NCBI GenBank assembly: GCA_964596105.1
Contig: CAZQRT010000024.1
Span: 1 to 18,034, forward strand
DNA length: 18,034 bases
Origin: CAJUOR01 sp964596105
Lineage (GTDB): Bacteria > Bacillota_I > Bacilli_A > Erysipelotrichales > Coprobacillaceae
Direction of reading: 5' to 3'
Shown: piece after piece, positions 13,314-18,034 of the stretch
How positions within the stretch are numbered: the first letter of the stretch is position 1
Layout of the letters: every line of letters starts with the position of its first letter
Program-made: the position numbers and the translations under genes
The notes under the pieces: generated by a model
What the model was told of the DNA's origin: nothing
Seen by the model: only the letters and a program-made list of their open reading frames with translations
Database searches by the model: none

Positions 13314-15077
13314 ATGTTTTCCATCTATAAAAAACTGGGGTGGTATTTTAAGCAGGAAAAAGTGCGCTATATTAGTTTCTTTATTCTCGCCGTCTCGCTC
13401 GCTTTCATCGAAACCCTGCCGCCAAAACTGTTAGGGCAGGCGCTCGATGATATCGCCCAGGGCGTCATGGATTCTAGTGAGCTGATCACGACGGTCGCCG
13501 TCATGTCACTGCTTGCCATCGCGATTTATGTCGGCTTCAATATCCGCGGCCGGCTCATGCTTTACGGCAGCTACAAGCTGCAGTATCTGCTGCGCAAACA
13601 ATTGATGGAATACTGGGCGACGATGGACGGCCATTATTACGCCGATCATGAGACCGGCAATCTGATGGCGGTGGCGACCGCGGATGTCAACGCCATCTGC
13701 ATGGCCGCCAGCCGGATTTTAAACCAGCTGATCAACTCGGTGTTTATGATGGGCTTTGTCTTGACGCAAATGATCACAGGCGTGGACTTAAAGCTGACGC
13801 TGTTTACCGTTCTGCCTTTGCCGTTCGCGATCATCATCGTTTATTTCATGTCGCGCACGGTGCGCCGCCTGTTTGTCCTGGCGCGCAACGCCTTCGGTGA
13901 CTTTAATAACACGACCCTGGAGTCGGTGGCCGGCGTGCAGGTCGTGCGGGCCTTCGTCCAGGAGAAAAACGATGTCAAAAAGCTTCGCGAGAGCGCCATG
14001 AAAAGCAAAAACGCGGAGTTAAAAGCGCTCCGGCTCGACTCGGCTTTCGGCCCGCTGTTTCGCGCGGTGTTCTCGATTTCCATGATTCTGGCGATTTCTT
14101 TAGGCGTTTTGATGGTTTACAACCGCCAGATCAGCGCCGGCGAACTGGTGACTTTTAATATTTATCTGGGCATGCTGCGTATGCCGTTGTGGTCGGCGGG
14201 CACGGTCTTAAACGCTCTGCAGCGTTCCCAGGCCGCTTATGACCGCTTCGAGGAAACGACGTGCGTGAAATTAAAGGTCGAGCACGGCGATCATCAGCTG
14301 CCGGTGAAACAGATCACAAGCATCGATTTTTCCGATTATTCTTTCACTTATCCGCATTCCGAGTTCGCGAGCCTTAAACATGTCACGATGACGGTTAAAA
14401 AAGGCCAGACCATCGGCATTGTCGGGCGCACCGGCAGCGGCAAATCGACCTTGCTTATACAGCTTTTGCGCTTTTACGCCAAGGGCAGCGGCAAGTTTTT
14501 AATCAACGGAACGCCGGTCGAGCGGCTGGATTACAATTCTTTAAGAAGCCACATCGGCTATGTCCCGCAGGAGCATATCCTGTTCTCGAAAAGCGTGAAA
14601 GAAAATATCGCGTTAGGCCATATCGGTCCGGTCAGCGATGAAAAGATCATGGAAGCGATCCGCCTCGCGGATTTCGAGAAGGATCTCGTCTATTTGCGCG
14701 ACGGGCTGGATACCTTGTGCGGCGAGGACGGCACGATGCTTTCCGGCGGCCAGAAACAGCGGCTGTCGATCGCGCGGGCCTTTCTGGCCGACCCTGAGAT
14801 ACTGATCCTGGATGACGCCCTGTCGGCGGTGGACGGCAATACCGAAGCGACGATTGTGGCCAACTTAAAGGCCACCCGAAAAGGGCGTACCACTTTAATT
14901 GTCGCGCACCGGCTGTCAGCGGTGGCGCACGCCGATCATATTTATGTCATGGACAATGGCTCGATTGTGGATGAGGGGGACCACAACACTTTAATCAGTC
15001 ATCACGGCTGGTATTATGAGCAGTATCAAAATCAGATTTTAAATAAAGGGGAGGCAGCGCATGAAGAACATTCGTAG
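13314..15077 (+). CDS. ABC half-exporter, BmrC-like subunit with degenerate Walker B
   Basis: A 587-residue type IV ABC exporter half-transporter: an N-terminal six-helix membrane domain (about 1-310) and a C-terminal ATPase. Walker A GRTGSGKST is at 371-379, the Q-loop region YVPQEHILF follows, the signature LSGGQ is at 476-480, Walker B ILILDD ends at Asp500-Asp501, and the H-loop is His532. Asp501 stands where the catalytic Glu should be, so this subunit's own ATP site should be impaired, while its canonical LSGGQ completes the partner's active site. Length and features match BmrC/YheI of Bacillus (about 585). A G-rich ribosome binding site (GGGGGGTGAG, 13301-13310) precedes the ATG. The stop overlaps the partner gene by 17 bp. 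Multidrug efflux is the best-known role of the family; the substrate here is unknown. Confidence 0.92.
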   Translation: MFSIYKKLGWYFKQEKVRYISFFILAVSLAFIETLPPKLLGQALDDIAQGVMDSSELITTVAVMSLLAIAIYVGFNIRGRLMLYGSYKLQYLLRKQLMEYWATMDGHYYADHETGNLMAVATADVNAICMAASRILNQLINSVFMMGFVLTQMITGVDLKLTLFTVLPLPFAIIIVYFMSRTVRRLFVLARNAFGDFNNTTLESVAGVQVVRAFVQEKNDVKKLRESAMKSKNAELKALRLDSAFGPLFRAVFSISMILAISLGVLMVYNRQISAGELVTFNIYLGMLRMPLWSAGTVLNALQRSQAAYDRFEETTCVKLKVEHGDHQLPVKQITSIDFSDYSFTYPHSEFASLKHVTMTVKKGQTIGIVGRTGSGKSTLLIQLLRFYAKGSGKFLINGTPVERLDYNSLRSHIGYVPQEHILFSKSVKENIALGHIGPVSDEKIMEAIRLADFEKDLVYLRDGLDTLCGEDGTMLSGGQKQRLSIARAFLADPEILILDDALSAVDGNTEATIVANLKATRKGRTTLIVAHRLSAVAHADHIYVMDNGSIVDEGDHNTLISHHGWYYEQYQNQILNKGEAAHEEHS

Positions 15078-17085
15078 AATTTTCAGCTATGCCCGGCATT
15101 TTAAATGGATTTTGGGCTCTGCCTGCCTGTTGATGGTCGCCTCCATTGTCATTGATTTAATCCCGACGCAGATCACCCAGCAGATCCTGGACCGCTATAT
15201 CTCCGGGATTCATCAGCCCTGGGCCGAGATCGCTGATGAGCGCGACGGGGCCGTGCGTTTAAACGGGAAGTATTATATTCAGCCCGGTTACCATGACGTG
15301 GCGGCAGAGGATATCATCACCCCGGCCGCCGTCGTGGAGATGGATCATAACTTCTATCTGGTGCCCGGTACCGCGGAAGTGCTGGAGGGCAGCCGCAGTT
15401 ATGATGAGACAACCCGGACGCTGACCGTGACCCTGAACGGGGAAACCACGGAATATGACAATATTTACCCCTTAACAAGCCAGGAATCCAGGGATATTTT
15501 CAAACCGTACTACACCCCGGTCATCAGGCTTCTGATTATTTTAGCGGTGCTTTATCTGTCGAGCAGTCTCATCAATTACTACAACAACTACATGTACGCC
15601 AAGGCCTCGATTGAGCTCGCGACACTGCTGCGCTTTGACATGTTTGACAAGATGCAAAGACTGCCTTTGTCTTATTTTCAAAACGAGGCGGACGGGCGCA
15701 TTGTCTCGAAGATCACGAATGATACCGATACCGTCAGGGATTTCTTCGCGACGATCATCTCGATCATCATTGAGGGCTTCTTCGGCTTTATTATCATTTA
15801 TATCTACATGTTTAATTTGAACCGGGATTTTGCCATCAAGGTGATTTTCTTCATGCCGGTCATCGTCTTGTGGATCTATGTCTACCGCCTGTTCACGAAC
15901 CGCTATTCGCAGCGCATCCGCGCCTTGAACTCGCAGATCAATGCCACGATCAATGAGAATATCAAGGGCATCCGCATCATTCAGGCTTTTAATCAGAAGG
16001 ATTTTATCCTCAAGGAATTTGATGACATCAACAGCGAATATCTCGAGTACCGCGCCAAGCAGATGCGCCTCGACATGAGTGTCGGCGGTCCCGTGTTCGG
16101 CCTGTTCCGGCGCGCCGCGCAGATCGCGGTCGTGCTGTATTTCGGCTATCAGTGTGTCTACAACGGCGAGGTGTCGAGCTACGGCATGATGTACGCCTTT
16201 GTCACGTATTTAGGAAAACTGTTAGATCCGATCGATGTCATTTTAGGCAGTGTCGAAATGCTTGAGGAGGCGCTGGTTTCCAGCGAGCGCGTCTTCGACT
16301 TTCTCGATTTGCCGGAGGAAGAGGTCGATTTTGAGGAGACGGTTGACGATTTCGCCGGCGATGTGCGTTTCGAGGATGTCTCGTTCCGTTATACCCCGAC
16401 CGGGCCTTATGTCTTGAAGCATGTCTCGTTCACCGCTTTGCCCAAGCAGACGATCGCCTTTGTCGGTCATACCGGCAGCGGCAAGAGCACGACCATGTCC
16501 TTGCTGATGAGGTTTTACGATTATGAGGAGGGCTCGATTAAAATCGACGGCCGCGAATTGAATTCGATGAGCCGGCAGGCTTTCCGCCGTCATGTCGGCA
16601 TGGTTTTGCAGGATCCGATCCTGTTTAAGGGCACAATCGCTTCCAATATTTCCCTAAATGATCCCAAGGTCACCGATGAGATGATCTACGCCTCCTTAAA
16701 GGCCATCGGCGCGGAGCGCCTGCTCGACAAGTATGAGAAGGGCATTTACGCCGAGGTCAGCAATTTAGGTGACAACCTGTCGACAGGGGAGCGGCAGCTT
16801 CTGTCTTTCGCCCGGGCCATGCTTTATGACCCGTCGATTCTCATTCTCGACGAGGCGACCGCCAATATCGATACCGAGACGGAGCAGATGATTCAGCACG
16901 CCCTGCAGGTGGCGAGCCGCGACCGCACCACGTTCATTGTCGCCCACCGCCTGTCAACGATCAAGGAAGCGGATCTGATTATCGTTCTCGACGGCGGCGT
17001 CATTCTCGAAAAGGGCACGCATGACGAGTTAATCGCCAATCAGGGCAAGTATTACGAGATGTATCTGTCCCAGTCCAATCTTTAG
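15061..17085 (+). CDS. ABC half-exporter, BmrD-like subunit with extracellular insert and catalytic Glu
   Basis: A 674-residue partner half-exporter. After the first helix (about 16-35) there is an insert of about 100 residues (51-150) before the second, predicted to be extracellular; BmrD/YheH (about 673) has a comparable extracellular domain. The ATPase shows Walker A GHTGSGKST (469-477), VLQDPILF, a non-canonical signature LSTGE (573-577), Walker B ILILDE with Asp597 and catalytic Glu598, and H-loop His629. Combined with the upstream subunit, this gives one competent site (this Walker A/B plus the partner's LSGGQ) and one degenerate site, the known arrangement of BmrCD and TM287/288-type heterodimers. 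AAGGGGAGG about 6-7 bases before the ATG supports the start. No BmrB-like leader peptide is seen, and there is no room for one. A terminator hairpin begins at the base after the stop. Confidence 0.93.
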   Translation: MKNIRRIFSYARHFKWILGSACLLMVASIVIDLIPTQITQQILDRYISGIHQPWAEIADERDGAVRLNGKYYIQPGYHDVAAEDIITPAAVVEMDHNFYLVPGTAEVLEGSRSYDETTRTLTVTLNGETTEYDNIYPLTSQESRDIFKPYYTPVIRLLIILAVLYLSSSLINYYNNYMYAKASIELATLLRFDMFDKMQRLPLSYFQNEADGRIVSKITNDTDTVRDFFATIISIIIEGFFGFIIIYIYMFNLNRDFAIKVIFFMPVIVLWIYVYRLFTNRYSQRIRALNSQINATINENIKGIRIIQAFNQKDFILKEFDDINSEYLEYRAKQMRLDMSVGGPVFGLFRRAAQIAVVLYFGYQCVYNGEVSSYGMMYAFVTYLGKLLDPIDVILGSVEMLEEALVSSERVFDFLDLPEEEVDFEETVDDFAGDVRFEDVSFRYTPTGPYVLKHVSFTALPKQTIAFVGHTGSGKSTTMSLLMRFYDYEEGSIKIDGRELNSMSRQAFRRHVGMVLQDPILFKGTIASNISLNDPKVTDEMIYASLKAIGAERLLDKYEKGIYAEVSNLGDNLSTGERQLLSFARAMLYDPSILILDEATANIDTETEQMIQHALQVASRDRTTFIVAHRLSTIKEADLIIVLDGGVILEKGTHDELIANQGKYYEMYLSQSNL

Positions 17086-17120
17086 ATGTTCATGGATGAA
17101 TTTCATCCATGAACATTTTT
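17086..17120 (+). terminator. Hairpin terminator after the ABC exporter pair
   Basis: ATGTTCATGGATGAA (17086-17100) is exactly reverse complementary to TTCATCCATGAACAT (17102-17116) around a single T. In practice this is a stem of 13 bp or more with a short A/T loop, followed by T17116-T17120. It starts at the base after the TAG stop and separates the exporter operon from the tRNA promoter. Confidence 0.82.
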
Positions 17121-17147
17121 CGCGCTTTTCCTCAGTTGAAAAAACAG

Positions 17148-17177
17148 TTGACGATCTTTAAGGGGATGTGGTATGAT
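17148..17177 (+). promoter_or_regulatory. Predicted promoter of the tRNA cluster
   Basis: TTGACG (17148-17153, 5 of 6) and TATGAT (17172-17177, 5 of 6) with an 18-bp spacer and an extended TG-G before the -10. Predicted initiation near 17184 is about 12 bases before tRNA-Cys. Confidence 0.8.
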
Positions 17178-17195
17178 ATACGGGCATGGAAAACT

Positions 17196-17270
17196 GGTAC
17201 CATAGCCAAGCAGGTAAGGCAGCAGACTGCAACTCTGCGATCGTCGGTTCAAATCCGGCTGGTACCTCCA
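17196..17270 (+). tRNA. tRNA-Cys (anticodon GCA)
   Basis: Acceptor GGTACCA (17196-17202) pairs fully with TGGTACC (17260-17266). Anticodon stem GCAGA/TCTGC encloses loop CTGCAAC with anticodon GCA. The T-loop is TTCAAAT, the discriminator is U as expected for Cys, and CCA is encoded. Confidence 0.97.
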
Positions 17271-17277
17271 GGCATTT

Positions 17278-17367
17278 GCCCAAGTGGCGAAACTGGTAGA
17301 CGCACAGGACTTAAAATCCTGCGGACCTTAAAAATCCGTGCCGGTTCGATTCCGGCCTTGGGCACCA
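17278..17367 (+). tRNA. tRNA-Leu (anticodon UAA)
   Basis: Acceptor GCCCAAG/CTTGGGC, anticodon stem CAGGA/TCCTG with loop CTTAAAA (anticodon TAA), a long class II variable arm (GCGGACCTTAAAAATCCGT), discriminator A and encoded CCA. It starts 7 bases after tRNA-Cys. Confidence 0.97.
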
Positions 17368-17386
17368 TTTATTCATTGAAAACTGC

Positions 17387-17415
17387 TTGCATTGTCAGAT
17401 GGCATGTGGTATTAT
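17387..17415 (+). promoter_or_regulatory. Possible internal promoter of the tRNA cluster
   Basis: TATTAT (17410-17415) with extended TG-G (17407-17409) and a weak -35, TTGCAT (17387-17392, 3 of 6), at 17 bp. The -10 region ATGTGGTATTATA closely matches ATGTGGTATGATA of the cluster's first promoter. It would drive tRNA-Arg onward. Confidence 0.55.
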
Positions 17416-17439
17416 AGATGAGCGTTAAAATGGTTATCT

Positions 17440-17516
17440 GCGCTAGTAGCTCAATTGGATAGAGCGCTTGACTACGGATCAAGAGGTTGTGGGTTCGATT
17501 CCTGTCTAGCGCGCCA
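17440..17516 (+). tRNA. tRNA-Arg (anticodon ACG)
   Basis: Acceptor GCGCTAG/CTAGCGC, anticodon stem CTTGA/TCAAG with loop CTACGGA (anticodon ACG; A34 is normally edited to inosine by TadA), T-arm GGGTTCGATTCC, discriminator G and encoded CCA. Confidence 0.97.
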
Positions 17517-17522
17517 TGCCAT

Positions 17523-17599
17523 CGGGAAGTAGCACAACTTGGTAGTGCATCTGGTTTGGGACCAGAGGGTTGCAGGTTCAAATCCTGTCTTCCCGACCA
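17523..17599 (+). tRNA. tRNA-Pro (anticodon UGG)
   Basis: Acceptor CGGGAAG/CTTCCCG with C1 typical of proline tRNAs, anticodon loop TTTGGGA (anticodon TGG) on stem CTGG/CCAG, discriminator A and encoded CCA. Confidence 0.97.
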
Positions 17600-17608
17600 T
17601 TCTTCTAC

Positions 17609-17684
17609 GGGGGCTTAGCTCAGCTGGGAGAGCACCTGTTTTGCACGCAGGGGGTCAGGAGTTCGATCCTCCTAGCCTCCACCA
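17609..17684 (+). tRNA. tRNA-Ala (anticodon UGC)
   Basis: Acceptor GGGGGCT/AGCCTCC contains the G3-U70 wobble that marks alanine tRNAs. Loop TTTGCAC gives anticodon TGC. Discriminator A and encoded CCA. Confidence 0.97.
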
Positions 17685-17690
17685 GAATAT

Positions 17691-17767
17691 GGCGGCGTAG
17701 CTCAGTTGGCTAGAGCAATCGGTTCATACCCGGCAGGTCGAGGGTTCGAATCCCCCCGCCGCTACCA
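17691..17767 (+). tRNA. tRNA-Met, elongator (anticodon CAU)
   Basis: Loop TTCATAC gives anticodon CAT. Acceptor GGCGGCG/CGCCGCT has a G1-U72 end pair, and the sequence closely resembles the Bacillus elongator tRNA-Met as I recall it. Anticodon stem pair 27-43 is an A-C mismatch. It lacks the C1 and GGG/CCC features of the initiator. Encoded CCA. Confidence 0.88.
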
Positions 17768-17788
17768 ATTTCTTTCTGAGGATTCGAC

Positions 17789-17865
17789 GGACCCTTAGCT
17801 CAGTTGGTCAGAGCTACCGGCTCATAACCGGTTGGTCGTAGGTTCGAGTCCTACAGGGTCCACCA
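17789..17865 (+). tRNA. tRNA-Ile2 (CAU anticodon, read as AUA after lysidine modification)
   Basis: Acceptor GGACCCT/AGGGTCC, anticodon stem ACCGG/CCGGT with loop CTCATAA (CAT), T-arm GTAGGTTCGAGTCCTAC, discriminator A and CCA. The sequence resembles the Bacillus tRNA-Ile(CAU) rather than a Met tRNA, and its place after Met in the cluster agrees. TilS would modify C34. Confidence 0.87.
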
Positions 17866-17874
17866 GTTTTTTAC

Positions 17875-17967
17875 GGAGGTTTACCCAAGCCCGGCTGAAG
17901 GGATCGGTCTTGAAAACCGACAGGGGATGCAAGTCCCGCGGGGGTTCGAATCCCTCAACCTCCGCCA
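17875..17967 (+). tRNA. tRNA-Ser (anticodon UGA)
   Basis: Acceptor GGAGGTT/AACCTCC, anticodon stem TCGGT/ACCGA with loop CTTGAAA (TGA), a long class II variable arm, serine-type discriminator G and encoded CCA. Confidence 0.97.
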
Positions 17968-17983
17968 TTTTTCAAATTCATAT

Positions 17984-18034
<51 letters not shown>

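Noticed and set aside
17109..17417. 102-codon open frame over the tRNA-Cys and tRNA-Leu genes
   Set aside because: It coincides with two complete tRNA genes and their promoter; no protein features.
17691..17865. Both CAU tRNAs as methionine tRNAs
   Set aside because: The second has the acceptor, anticodon stem and T-arm of tRNA-Ile2 (lysidine type); only the first matches elongator Met, and the initiator is the partial one at 17984.

Overview
The window looks like a chromosomal contig from a member of the Bacillota (Firmicutes) of moderate G+C. Support for this: the pyr gene order carB-pyrK-pyrD-pyrF-pyrE with a class 1B (PyrD/PyrK) dihydroorotate dehydrogenase, a T-box tRNA-sensing leader ahead of valS, strong GAGGTGAT/AAGGAGG ribosome binding sites, a BmrCD-type ABC exporter pair, and a tRNA cluster whose order Leu-Arg-Pro-Ala-Met-Ile2-Ser-fMet matches the Bacillus trnB-type block. 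The genus cannot be fixed from sequence alone. A run of exactly 100 N (9715-9814) inside valS marks a draft assembly. All genes are on the + strand.

Region 1 (1-3806) is the distal half of a pyrimidine biosynthesis operon: the C-terminal quarter of carB, then pyrK, pyrD, pyrF and pyrE. The first three junctions all overlap by exactly 8 bp. Region 2 (about 3810-5428) is one gene for a signal-peptide protein with a cadherin-like beta-sandwich, one membrane helix and a Pro/Lys/Glu-rich cytoplasmic tail. It has its own extended -10 promoter and a strong terminator. Region 3 (5427-7929) is a three-gene transcription unit: a DUF975-like polytopic membrane protein, a CPBP intramembrane protease and aldose 1-epimerase.

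Region 4 (7918-about 13297) starts with a promoter buried in the end of galM and a complete T-box leader. It then carries a membrane-anchored DUF4375/DMP19-like protein, valS (interrupted by the assembly gap), a nicotinamidase and a nicotinate phosphoribosyltransferase. The last three overlap, so NAD salvage may be co-transcribed with valyl-tRNA synthetase under uncharged-tRNA control. A perfect 11-bp inverted repeat lies just inside the nicotinamidase gene. Region 5 (13314-17120) is an overlapping pair of ABC half-exporters with the asymmetric ATPase sites of BmrC/BmrD-like heterodimers, closed by a terminator hairpin. Region 6 (17148-18034) is a tRNA cluster (Cys, Leu, Arg, Pro, Ala, Met, Ile2, Ser, and fMet cut by the window end) with two similar extended -10 promoters.

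Most of the window is housekeeping. I see no CRISPR array, insertion sequence, phage or defence island. The least explained parts are the cadherin-like/proline-rich membrane protein, the DUF4375-like protein placed between the T-box and valS, the palindrome in the nicotinamidase gene, and the apparent wiring of NAD salvage to valine tRNA charging.
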